A stretch of 64,000 nt of DNA, from assembly GCF_008727875.1 (NCBI RefSeq), contig NZ_VTWS01000011.1:124001-188000 (forward strand), in the 5' to 3' direction. Position 1 is the stretch's first letter, and each line of letters starts with the position of its first letter. The position numbers were made by a program, and so were the translations under genes. The notes under the pieces are model-generated. The model saw only the letters and a program-made list of their open reading frames with translations, searched no databases and was not told the origin of the DNA. Positions 35,892-43,406 of this stretch are shown in pieces. This DNA comes from Larkinella humicola. GTDB lineage: Bacteria > Bacteroidota > Bacteroidia > Cytophagales > Spirosomataceae.

Positions 35892-36764
35892 ATGAAAACG
35901 TTTTTCCTGTCAATCTCACTCCTGTCGGTGGCCGGTTTGTCCCTGGCGCAGAGTCCGTTGCTGACCCTGGTCAACACGGAAAAGAAATTTGCCCAGCAAT
36001 CCAGAGACAGCACGACCAAAGCGGCCTTTTTATCCTATCTGGCTCCGGACGGTATTCTGTTTACCAAGGGCAAAGTGACCAACGGGCGGGAATTGTTTGA
36101 AAAAGGCCCCGAAAACTCCGGAAAGCTGACCTGGCAACCCATTGCCGCTGACGTGTCGGCCTCGGGCGATCTGGGGTACACGACCGGACCCTGGGAATCC
36201 CGGCCGAAAACCCTGGCGGACAAGCCAACGGGTTATGGCCATTATGTTACCCTTTGGGAAAAACAGAACGATAATACCTGGCGGATTGCCCTGGACATCG
36301 GCATAACGCACCCGGCTCCAGATTCTCCACCCGTTAACACCATTCGGGCGGCCACCGGTATTCGCAGCGTGACGAGCCCGGACACGGCCAAAAACCGGGA
36401 AGCCCTGCTGGCTTTCGATACGCAATTTAGTAAGGTGCTGGAAAAAATCGGAGCAGCCGCAACCTACAAGCAATACCTCGCCCCCCAGGCCCGACTGTAC
36501 CGGATGAACCAGCAACCGTACGTGGAACGCACCGCAATCGACTCGCTTCTAAAACAGCCCGTCACTATGGGTTTCTTACCGCTGAATGCCTCCGTAGCCG
36601 AATCGGGTGATTTGGGATATGTGTACGGAAATTCGCAGGTGATGGCAACGATAGCCGGCAAAGCCGTTAAACAGAGTGGCAATTACCTCCGAATCTGGAA
36701 AAAAGACAGTCAGGGACAGTGGAAAATTGTGCTGGATCTGATCAATCTGGAACCAGCGGAGTAA
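35892..36764 (+). CDS. Secreted protein with two DUF4440/SnoaL-like (NTF2-fold) domains
   Basis: The 290-residue protein has a signal peptide (MKTFFLSISLLSVAGLSLAQ). Two related halves follow: about 22-140 (FAQQSRDSTTKAAFLSYLAPDGILF, then GYTTGPWE and LWEKQNDNTWRIALD) and about 165-285 (FSKVLEKIGAAATYKQYLAPQARLY, then GYVYGNSQ and IWKKDSQGQWKIVLD). Each half has the NTF2-fold pattern, with a helical start and a closing strand containing W(R/K)I. The duplicated domain suggests an intramolecular dimer with two pockets. No catalytic set is recognisable. It likely acts in the periplasm; ligand unknown. It overlaps nothing and follows the transporter by one base. Confidence 0.78.
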   Translation: MKTFFLSISLLSVAGLSLAQSPLLTLVNTEKKFAQQSRDSTTKAAFLSYLAPDGILFTKGKVTNGRELFEKGPENSGKLTWQPIAADVSASGDLGYTTGPWESRPKTLADKPTGYGHYVTLWEKQNDNTWRIALDIGITHPAPDSPPVNTIRAATGIRSVTSPDTAKNREALLAFDTQFSKVLEKIGAAATYKQYLAPQARLYRMNQQPYVERTAIDSLLKQPVTMGFLPLNASVAESGDLGYVYGNSQVMATIAGKAVKQSGNYLRIWKKDSQGQWKIVLDLINLEPAE

Positions 36765-36770
36765 AGAAAA

Positions 36771-36820
36771 AGAGTTATTTCGCGGAGTTTTTTCTCCGCG
36801 AAACTCCGCGAAATAATTCT
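36771..36820. repeat. Palindrome F (20-bp arms)
   Basis: Arms at 36771-36790 and 36801-36820 pair along 20 bp with one G.T pair and a 10-nt loop. The word gcggagttttttctc matches the loop side of palindrome C near 10.74 kb. It follows the stop of the DUF4440-like gene by six bases, in a convergent interval. Confidence 0.75.
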
Positions 36821-36830
36821 TCAATTAAAA

Positions 36831-36903
36831 AATCCCCCGCTGCGAAGAACGACGTAAAAGAGCGGCCTTCTTTTACGCGCGTTACCTCCGTTAGCGGGGG
36901 ATT
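36831..36903. repeat. 73-nt rod-like structured element
   Basis: An 11-bp outer stem (36831-36841, aatcccccgct, with 36893-36903) encloses a 4-bp stem (36848-36851 with 36880-36883) and a 9-bp stem (cgtaaaaga 36853-36861 with 36869-36877) capped by a 7-nt loop. It lies directly after palindrome F between convergent genes. It could be a terminator, a structured RNA or a small mobile repeat; no family is recognised. Confidence 0.5.
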
Positions 36904-36923
36904 AATTAGGACGGCCAAACCGA

Positions 36924-37373
36924 TCATTCATTCAGCAGGGACACAAACCGGGCGGGTTGCTTTACCTCCACTTTTTGCGTTTCAAGTCGGAAAGCCTTCG
37001 TGATTTTGGTGAACCCATCGCTCACTTCGAAGGTATACAATCCGTCTTTCATCGTCTCCATGTCAAATTTCCGCCAGTATTTTTTCAGCCGCTTCCCCAC
37101 TTTCTCGGCGTGAAGCACTTCCTGGTCCTCATTCCGCAACGTGACCTGGATCGGGACTTCAATGTAGTTTTCGATCATCAGATTCATCTTGGCGGTATTG
37201 ATGGACCGGTAAATGGCAACCCCCATGGATTTGGTCCGGGTTACGTTCGGCGCAGTCGAGACTGACCCGGTTTCTTTGTCGTCGCCGGGAATCGGTGTTG
37301 GCGACACAGTTCCGGCTAAAACCGGAGCACTCAGGATCAGAACCAGAGCGGCTGCTTTCAGGATGCGATTCAT
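36924..37373 (-). CDS. Secreted protein with a beta-rich C-terminal domain, function unknown
   Basis: The 149-residue protein has a signal peptide (MNRILKAAALVLILSAPVLAG), then a low-complexity Pro/Thr/Ser linker (about 22-48). A C-terminal part of alternating strands follows (INTAKMNLMIENYIEVPIQVTLRNEDQEVLHAEKV, then DGLYTFEVSDGFTKITKAFRLET). This resembles Ig-like or DUF3244-type secreted domains of Bacteroidota, with the pattern DGxYxFEVSDG near the end. No enzymatic motif is present. It may be a surface or periplasmic structural protein. It is monocistronic as far as can be seen. Confidence 0.65.
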   Translation of the reverse strand: MNRILKAAALVLILSAPVLAGTVSPTPIPGDDKETGSVSTAPNVTRTKSMGVAIYRSINTAKMNLMIENYIEVPIQVTLRNEDQEVLHAEKVGKRLKKYWRKFDMETMKDGLYTFEVSDGFTKITKAFRLETQKVEVKQPARFVSLLNE

Positions 37374-37527
37374 AGTATTTGTTGTTTTTTAGGTACCAAT
37401 GATTCATTTCCGGCAAACTTTCAATGGTCTAAAAGTACCCGAATCGCTCCTGCCACACCTACCGCAAATGAGGTGATTTTAAGCAGATGCGCTGAAAGTG
37501 TGATGAGTGGTCGAAAGAGCGGATAAA

Positions 37528-37555
37528 GAAAAAACCAGCCCAATCGGCTGGTTTT
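37528..37555 (-). terminator. Intrinsic terminator of the susCD operon
   Basis: A 10-bp perfect stem (aaaaccagcc 37531-37540 with ggctggtttt 37546-37555) has a 5-nt loop and, on the minus strand, a following T-run. It lies 48 bases beyond the SusD stop. The same stem sequence occurs at 42450-42474, on the other side of the operon. Confidence 0.82.
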
Positions 37556-37602
37556 TGTTCGTATAATTTTCGTTCCCTATGCACCAAAAATACGGATACG
37601 GC

Positions 37603-39144
37603 TCAATCGACATCCCACCAAACGGGGGTGAGCACGTCGCCGGGCGCAATGCCGGTAGTCGCAATACTCGGATTTCGCTGGAGTTCCGAATCGACGTACG
37701 GCAGCCTTTTCATAAATCGGTTTCCGGTCAGGTTCACCACCGGCAGGGTCGGTGCCGGGAAACCGGTCCGGCGTTGTTCCACCCAGGCTTCTACCCCATT
37801 CAAACCGTACAAGGCCAAATATTTTTGGGTAAGGATCGCCTTGATTTTATCGGTTTGTTTGGTATAATCGACACCCGGTTTCGTCAGGTAATCACCGACC
37901 TGAACCCCAAACCGGGTCATCGACGCGGTGATGGCTTCGTTGTAGAGCTTGGCTGGATCATCGGCAGTGGTCCCGGCCCAGCCTCTGGCAATGGCTTCGG
38001 CCCGCAGCAGCAGGCTTTCTTCGTAGGCCAAAAAAACCACCGGTCGCGCCTTGGCCGCATTGTCGTCCGACGTCGTTACCCCACTGGTGGCTGCGGTTCC
38101 GTTGATCGCTCCGTTGAGAAACCGTTGTCCGATAAAATACTTACCCGGATACGAACTGAGGACCGCCGTATTGGTCGAGGTCGTGCCGTTGGGTGTAAAC
38201 ACGTACTCGATTTCGGGCGTCCGCAAATCGGCATCCAGAAAAAAGACCGGCATCCGGGGATCGTTGTTCGGTTGCATCAGGTTGCCAATGGTCGTGCTGG
38301 CCGTCAGGTTATTGGGCGAACGGAAATTGGCCTGCCAGAGCGGATTTTCCGAATTCGTCACGGTTCCGTTCACGAGTTGCAGGCTTTCGCCGGTCCGCAT
38401 CAAAGCCGTTCCGCTGGCAGCATACAGGGCCTGAACGCCGGTTCGGGCCGCCGTCGGGTCCACCTGACTCATCCGCAGGTAAAACTTTAGTTTCAGCGTG
38501 TTGGCCAACCGCACCCACCGATCCATCCCGGCCTCGTTCCCAGCCTGGTATAGCATGTCCGCCGTTCCCGGAAAGCGCCCCTGCCGCTTCGCTATGTCAG
38601 TTTTGGCCTCATCCAGCAGCGTTTGTAAACCGGCGTAAATATCCTTTTGAGCATCGTATTTGGGAATAATGGTTTTGTCGGCATCGAGGGCTTCCGAAAA
38701 CGGAATGTCCCCGTACAAATCCGTCAGCACACCGAAGCCGTAGGCCTTCATGATTTTCGAAATCCCCACCATGCGCCACTCGTTCTGCTGACTACCCTGG
38801 TTGATGACGTACTGAAAATCCTGCAAAGCCCCCGCGTAGAAATTGGCAAATTGCCCACCCTGCCCGTCGAGTGTGGAGGAAGTGATGTTGTACTGGTCCC
38901 AGGTCCGAAACTGATTACCCCCTCTCGGGATCGACCAGTACTGCGACAGAATACCGCCGAGGATGTTGAGTTGCCCGCCCACAATAAAGGCCACCTGCGC
39001 CTGACCCGCCGGTAACGCCAGGTTGATGTCCGCTTCGGAGGGGTTGTTGGGATCGGTATTGATGTCTAAATAATCTTTTTCACAGGCGGTGTTCAGTCCG
39101 ACAAACAGGGACAGCAAAACCGCTTTTAAGAGGATCCGTTTCAT
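37603..39144 (-). CDS. SusD/RagB-family outer-membrane nutrient-binding lipoprotein
   Basis: The 513-residue protein has a lipoprotein signal peptide ending in NTACEKD, so Cys21 is the likely acylated residue. The opening DYLDINTDPNNPSEADINLALPAGQ is characteristic of SusD-like group 2 proteins. The N-terminal half is helical with TPR-like segments, and motifs such as DLYGDIPFSEALD and RWVRLANTLKLKFYLRMS are typical. It should sit on the outer surface as a lid on the SusC channel encoded 23 bases upstream. The cargo is unknown; no glycoside hydrolase lies in the operon, so it may be a peptide or another nutrient rather than a glycan. Confidence 0.94.
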   Translation of the reverse strand: MKRILLKAVLLSLFVGLNTACEKDYLDINTDPNNPSEADINLALPAGQAQVAFIVGGQLNILGGILSQYWSIPRGGNQFRTWDQYNITSSTLDGQGGQFANFYAGALQDFQYVINQGSQQNEWRMVGISKIMKAYGFGVLTDLYGDIPFSEALDADKTIIPKYDAQKDIYAGLQTLLDEAKTDIAKRQGRFPGTADMLYQAGNEAGMDRWVRLANTLKLKFYLRMSQVDPTAARTGVQALYAASGTALMRTGESLQLVNGTVTNSENPLWQANFRSPNNLTASTTIGNLMQPNNDPRMPVFFLDADLRTPEIEYVFTPNGTTSTNTAVLSSYPGKYFIGQRFLNGAINGTAATSGVTTSDDNAAKARPVVFLAYEESLLLRAEAIARGWAGTTADDPAKLYNEAITASMTRFGVQVGDYLTKPGVDYTKQTDKIKAILTQKYLALYGLNGVEAWVEQRRTGFPAPTLPVVNLTGNRFMKRLPYVDSELQRNPSIATTGIAPGDVLTPVWWDVD

Positions 39145-39167
39145 AGAATTGAAAAATCAGGAATCGG

Positions 39168-42100
39168 TTATAACACAATTTTCAGACTGGCCCCGTAGCT
39201 CCGGGTCGACGGATAGGCCAGGTATTCGTAACCCTGGCTGTTGCCGGTGCCGAACGAACTTACTTCCGGATCGACGTTGGGTTGTGATTTGGGGGTCCAC
39301 AACATCAGGTTCCGGCCAATCAACGATACCTGAATCGTGGAGAACGGCGTCTTGCCAATCAGCGATTTTGGCAGGGCGTAGCTCAGGCTCATTTCGCGCA
39401 GTTTCACAAACGAGGCATCGAACAGCGTATTTTCGCCGAAGTTCGACACCGTCGACCAGTACTCGTATCCGCCGTTCGTTTTGACGGTCGTGTTGGGCGT
39501 AAAGGTGCCGTCCTGGTTCTGAATCACCGAGTTTGGATAGACGAACGGTTCGCGGTCGTTGTAGGTCGTTTCTTTGGTATAACCGGCAAACCGACCCAGG
39601 TTTGCGGTTTGGGAGAAGAATTTACCACCCTGACGCGTATCCACCAGCACATTGAAAGCCAGCCCTTTAAAGGAGACCGTGTTGCTCAGACCGGCTGAAA
39701 AATCGGGTTGAATGTTGCCCAGCACCTGCAAAACCGGGTCGGTGAGCGGTCGGCCGGTGGTTGCATTAACGACCACGCGACCTTCGGGATCGCGCAGCAT
39801 TTTGCTACCAAAAAACGCCCCGTACGGTTCTCCCAACCGGGCCTGCAAACTCGGCGAAGACAAACCACCCAGGCCAACCGGCGCCAGCGGATTATACAAC
39901 TCGGTGACTTTGTTGCGGTTGCGGGTAAAGTTCAGTGAAACATCCCAGCGAAACCCGGAGGGCGATTTCACGGGTGTTCCCGTCAGCAGCAACTCGATGC
40001 CCTTGTTGGTCATTGCTCCGGCGTTCAGCGTTTGCGCCAGAAAACCGGACGTACTCGAAATGGGCACATTCACAATCTGCTGCTCGCTTTTGGAGTTGTA
40101 ATACGTAAAATCGACACCCAGCCGGTTGTTGAAGAACAGAATTTCGGTCCCAATCTCCCAGGAAGTGGTCAGCTCCGAGCGCAAATCCGGATTGCCCCGG
40201 ATGTTGCCGACCGAGAAGCCCGCAATGCCATTGAGCGGAAACTGATACGCTGCCTGAAACCCGTCGGTGGTCGCCGTTCGTGTAAATACCGGGTTGATCT
40301 GGTAGGCGTTGGCCACCTTCCCTACCTGGGCGATGTTGGCCCGGAGTTTCATGTAACTCAACGCATTGTTTCTCAAATCCAGAAAAGCCGAGGTGGGAAT
40401 AAAGCTCACGCTGGCACCCGGATAGAAAAACGACCGGTTTTTCTTCGGCAACGTCGAGGAATAATCATTCCGCCCGGTTACATCCACAAACAGGTAGTCC
40501 TTGTAGGCCAACTGCACATCGCCATAGATCCCGTACAGCCGCGTACGGCTATCGACCCGCGTGGTGACAATCGTGCTGGCATTGCTGAGGTCGTAGAAAC
40601 CCGGAACAATCAGCGGCTGACCATCGTAAACGCCCCGCGACGAGTTGTAATCCTGCAGGTTATGGCCAAGGATCACTTTCAGATTCAGGTTGGGGCTCAG
40701 ATCCCGGTTGGCCGTAACGATAAAGTCCGAGAGCAGACTCTGGAAGTTCGTATTGTCTTCTACGAAACGGCCGCCAACCGTGGCAATGGTACCCTGCGCA
40801 AACCGCTGCGTCCGCAAATCCGAGTACATATCAGTTCCGATCCGGTACATCAAATTCAGCCAGGGCACCGGGTCGTAACTAATCTGGGCATTTCCAAAAA
40901 ACCGGTTCACCTTGTCTTTCAGCAGGTTATTCTCCAGAAGCCAGTACGGATTGTTTCGAAATCCAGCCAGGTAATAGCCTTCCAGGTTGTAGCGCGGATC
41001 GTTAAAATCTTTCTGATCCGTAATTTCAATGTCGCGGGGCGTGTTGTAAATCGTTTGCAGGATGTTCGACCGGCCCTGACCCTGCACCCCCCGGTCACCA
41101 CCGGAACGGGTGAAGGTGGCCGACAGATTGGTTGACACCTTGTTGTTGAAAAACTTGGTTCCAGCCCCCACGTTCACCGCCGTCCGGTGGTAGTTCGTGT
41201 TGGGAATCATGGATTTGGTGTTGACATCCGAAACCGTCAGAATGTAATTGGACGTTCCGTTGTTGTTCCGCACCGAAAACGAATTGTTGAGCGTCACCCC
41301 GGTATCGAAAAAATTGCGGACGTTGTTGGGCCTGGCCACCAGCGGAATCGAATCCGGATTGTCCAGTTGCCCGAGGGCATACAAACCGTAGGTACGCCAG
41401 TCGGCCACTTTCTGGCCCCGAATTTTCGGTCCCCAGCTCACATTTCCGGCATCGTTGAGGTCATAAACCCCGTCGAAACCGGCTGCAAAGGTGTTCTGGT
41501 AATCGGGTAAACGCAGCGGATTTTCAAAATTGACCGAGCTGTTCAGGCTGATCTGGGGTTTGTCGGTGACGGCCTTGCTGCGGTTTTTGGTCGTAATGAT
41601 GATCACCCCCGAAGCCGCCTGCGAACCGTAGAGTGCAGCAGCAGCCGGGCCTTTCAGAATCGAAACCGACTCGATGTTGTTGGGGTCGATGTCGGCCGCA
41701 CGGTTGGTAATGTCCACGCCGTTGTTGAGGTCGCCACCGGTTCCGGCCGCCGACAGCGTTCCGTTTCCGTTGATGATGGCCGTAGTGGTGTTGTTGTTGC
41801 TGACAATAATTCCATCGACAACATACAGCGGCTGGTTGTTGCCGTTGAAGGATTGCGCCCCGCGAATCACCACGCGCGTGGCCCCCCCGGCAGCTCCCGA
41901 CGCGCTCGAAATCTGAACCCCCGGCACCCGGCCCTGCAATGACCGCAGCATGTTCGACTCATTGGCCCGGATCAGGTCCTCCCCTTTTACGTTGGTCACC
42001 GCGTAGCCCAGCGTCTTTTTCTCGCGCTCGATGGCTGACGCCGTCACCACCACCTCGTTCAGAATGGCCGCACTTTCTTCCAGCACAATGTCGAAGTTTG

Positions 42101-42365
42101 TCCGGTTTCCAACGCCGATCTCCTGCGTTTTGTAGCCGATGAACGAAAACACCAGCGTGGCATTGTCCGGGATACCGCTGATTCGGAAGGCACCGGTTCC
42201 GTCGCTGGTGGCCCCCTGGGTGGTTCCTTTGATGCCGATGGTCACCCCGGGCATCGGCAATTTGTCGGACGCACTCCGGATGGTTCCGGAAACGGTTTTT
42301 GATTGGGAAAGCCCATACTGGTAGCATAAGAGCACCAGTACGATCGCTCGTAGCAGTATTTTCAT
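39168..42365 (-). CDS. SusC/RagA-family TonB-dependent outer-membrane transporter
   Basis: The 1065-residue protein has a signal peptide (MKILLRAIVLVLLCYQYGLS), a carboxypeptidase-like regulatory domain (about 23-105; VSGTIRSASDKLPMPGVTIGIKGT), and a TonB-box/plug (about 115-240; LNEVVVTASAIEREKKTLGYAV, RVPGVQISSASGAAG and QPLYVVDGI). A 22-strand barrel ends in RSYGASLKIVL. It imports a ligand across the outer membrane using TonB energy and forms a complex with the SusD-like protein encoded next. The gene heads a two-gene operon. The regulator gene, a short terminator-bounded unit and a shared operator lie upstream. No FecR-type N-terminal signalling extension is seen, so regulation is more likely by the two-component pair. 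Confidence 0.95.
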   Translation of the reverse strand: MKILLRAIVLVLLCYQYGLSQSKTVSGTIRSASDKLPMPGVTIGIKGTTQGATSDGTGAFRISGIPDNATLVFSFIGYKTQEIGVGNRTNFDIVLEESAAILNEVVVTASAIEREKKTLGYAVTNVKGEDLIRANESNMLRSLQGRVPGVQISSASGAAGGATRVVIRGAQSFNGNNQPLYVVDGIIVSNNNTTTAIINGNGTLSAAGTGGDLNNGVDITNRAADIDPNNIESVSILKGPAAAALYGSQAASGVIIITTKNRSKAVTDKPQISLNSSVNFENPLRLPDYQNTFAAGFDGVYDLNDAGNVSWGPKIRGQKVADWRTYGLYALGQLDNPDSIPLVARPNNVRNFFDTGVTLNNSFSVRNNNGTSNYILTVSDVNTKSMIPNTNYHRTAVNVGAGTKFFNNKVSTNLSATFTRSGGDRGVQGQGRSNILQTIYNTPRDIEITDQKDFNDPRYNLEGYYLAGFRNNPYWLLENNLLKDKVNRFFGNAQISYDPVPWLNLMYRIGTDMYSDLRTQRFAQGTIATVGGRFVEDNTNFQSLLSDFIVTANRDLSPNLNLKVILGHNLQDYNSSRGVYDGQPLIVPGFYDLSNASTIVTTRVDSRTRLYGIYGDVQLAYKDYLFVDVTGRNDYSSTLPKKNRSFFYPGASVSFIPTSAFLDLRNNALSYMKLRANIAQVGKVANAYQINPVFTRTATTDGFQAAYQFPLNGIAGFSVGNIRGNPDLRSELTTSWEIGTEILFFNNRLGVDFTYYNSKSEQQIVNVPISSTSGFLAQTLNAGAMTNKGIELLLTGTPVKSPSGFRWDVSLNFTRNRNKVTELYNPLAPVGLGGLSSPSLQARLGEPYGAFFGSKMLRDPEGRVVVNATTGRPLTDPVLQVLGNIQPDFSAGLSNTVSFKGLAFNVLVDTRQGGKFFSQTANLGRFAGYTKETTYNDREPFVYPNSVIQNQDGTFTPNTTVKTNGGYEYWSTVSNFGENTLFDASFVKLREMSLSYALPKSLIGKTPFSTIQVSLIGRNLMLWTPKSQPNVDPEVSSFGTGNSQGYEYLAYPSTRSYGASLKIVL

Positions 42366-42445
42366 TGGTTTGCTGATTAGTGTCTTTCACAAAGGTCACG
42401 AACCTAACCAGTCTGGAAATCCCGCAGGAAGGGTGATTTTTAAAC

Positions 42446-42474
42446 AAAAAAAACCAGCCGATTCGGCTGGTTTT
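42446..42474 (-). terminator. Intrinsic terminator upstream of susC
   Basis: An 11-bp perfect stem (aaaaccagccg 42450-42460 with cggctggtttt 42464-42474), a 3-nt loop and a minus-strand T-run to 42446. It lies about 160 bases after the regulator stop and 80 before the susC ATG, and nearly repeats the terminator after susD. Confidence 0.85.
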
Positions 42475-42573
42475 TCTGTTTACGTTCATCTCATAGAGTA
42501 GGTTCAGAAGGCTCGGAACCTGACTTCAAACTTTGTCGAAACGCACATTGCATTGGCCCTGCCCACGCATCAA
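42446..42573 (-). ncRNA. Candidate small RNA or leader between the response regulator and susC
   Basis: A perfect -7 box (42579-42586) with an upstream inverted repeat starts a unit of about 125 nt that ends in a strong terminator (42446-42474). Within it, AGGTTC and GAACCT (minus strand, about 42500-42521) can form a 6-bp stem. No open frame longer than a few codons fits. It could be a stand-alone small RNA, or an attenuated leader for susC, whose ATG lies 80 bases beyond the terminator. Expression is not shown by sequence alone. Confidence 0.42.
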
Positions 42574-42578
42574 CATCA

Positions 42579-42628
42579 CAAAAGTACAGCAAGGGCTGGG
42601 CGGCACTCTACCCCATAAGAGGGGATTT
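42579..42628 (-). promoter_or_regulatory. -7 box with upstream CCCC-N6-GGGG operator-like repeat
   Basis: On the minus strand a perfect TAnnTTTG box (TACTTTTG, 42586-42579) lies 22 bases downstream of the inverted repeat at 42609-42628, which reads on the minus strand AAATCCCC, six bases, GGGGTA. The same motif with 20-base spacing occurs before the histidine kinase gene. It replaces the -33 element, as expected of an activator site. It sits just beyond the response regulator stop. Confidence 0.55.
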
Positions 42629-42634
42629 TACCGC

Positions 42635-43285
42635 CTAAATCAGCCTTTCTTTGATCGCTTTCTCGATGGCTTCGGCTTTGGAATGGACTTCCAGTTTCCA
42701 GTAAATGTTCTTGATGTGCGTCCGGATGGTCTCTTTGTCAACAAACAGTTGCTCGGCGATGGTGGTATAACTTTTGCCTTTCGACAGCAATTCCAGCACC
42801 TCGGTTTCGCGGGCCGTCAGGGGCGAATTGCGGTTTTTCTGAAACGACGCCACCACCATCCGCGCAATGTTGGTGCTCATCGGTGCGCCCCCCTCCTGAA
42901 TGTCCCGAATGGCTTCCAGCAGGCGCGTCGGCTGCATGTTTTTGGTCAAATAACCGCCCGCTCCGGCACACAAAGCCTTAAACACCAGTTCATCATTTTC
43001 GTAAACCGTTACCACGATGATGTTGGTTTTGGGGCGAAGTTTCTTGATTCTGGCAATCCCCTCGATTCCGTTCATGCCCGGCAGTTCGATGTCCATCAAA
43101 ACCACATCCGGCGAGTCGGAATGAATGTTTTTTAAGGCATCCTCGCAACGATAATACGTATTGATGATCTTAAAACCGTACGTACTGTTGATGAGCAAGG
43201 CGAACCCGTCGCGAATCAGATTGTCATCCTCCACAATGCAAATTCCGATCGTTTGCGGACTGCGTAACAGTTGAGTTCCATTCAT
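42635..43285 (-). CDS. NarL/LuxR-family response regulator
   Basis: From the ATG at 43285 (MNGTQLLRSPQTIGICIVEDD) the product has 216 residues. The receiver domain (about 13-130) has the acidic pair at 19-21 and the phosphoacceptor Asp65 in VVLMDIELPGMNG; the later VVTVYEND and KNMQPTRLLEA fit the family. The C-terminal HTH (about 150-215) reads LTAREVLELLSKGKSYTTIAEQL with ETIRTHIKNIYWKL for DNA contact. The frame extends upstream to 43363, but the conserved domain supports the later ATG, and a near -7 box (TACCTTGC) is at 43305-43312. It is the likely partner of the propeller histidine kinase encoded upstream and the candidate reader of the CCCC-N6-GGGG sites. Confidence 0.92.
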   Translation of the reverse strand: MNGTQLLRSPQTIGICIVEDDNLIRDGFALLINSTYGFKIINTYYRCEDALKNIHSDSPDVVLMDIELPGMNGIEGIARIKKLRPKTNIIVVTVYENDELVFKALCAGAGGYLTKNMQPTRLLEAIRDIQEGGAPMSTNIARMVVASFQKNRNSPLTARETEVLELLSKGKSYTTIAEQLFVDKETIRTHIKNIYWKLEVHSKAEAIEKAIKERLI

Positions 43286-43406
43286 AGTGTGTTCATTAGA
43301 GTTTGCAAGGTAAATAACTACTTTTTTAGGGCATGTTCCACCGTTATTACACCAACGGGGCAATTGTCTTTACGAAAGGAAGTTGATGAAGCGGGGGATT
43401 GGGCTT

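Noticed and set aside
36719-37003. Plus-strand reading frame of 94 codons across palindrome F and the rod-like element
   Set aside because: It runs through two structured repeats and into the opposite-strand gene; nothing suggests coding.
42533-43135. Plus-strand reading frame of 200 codons opposite the response regulator
   Set aside because: It is the antisense shadow of a clearly conserved regulator gene and has no recognisable domain.
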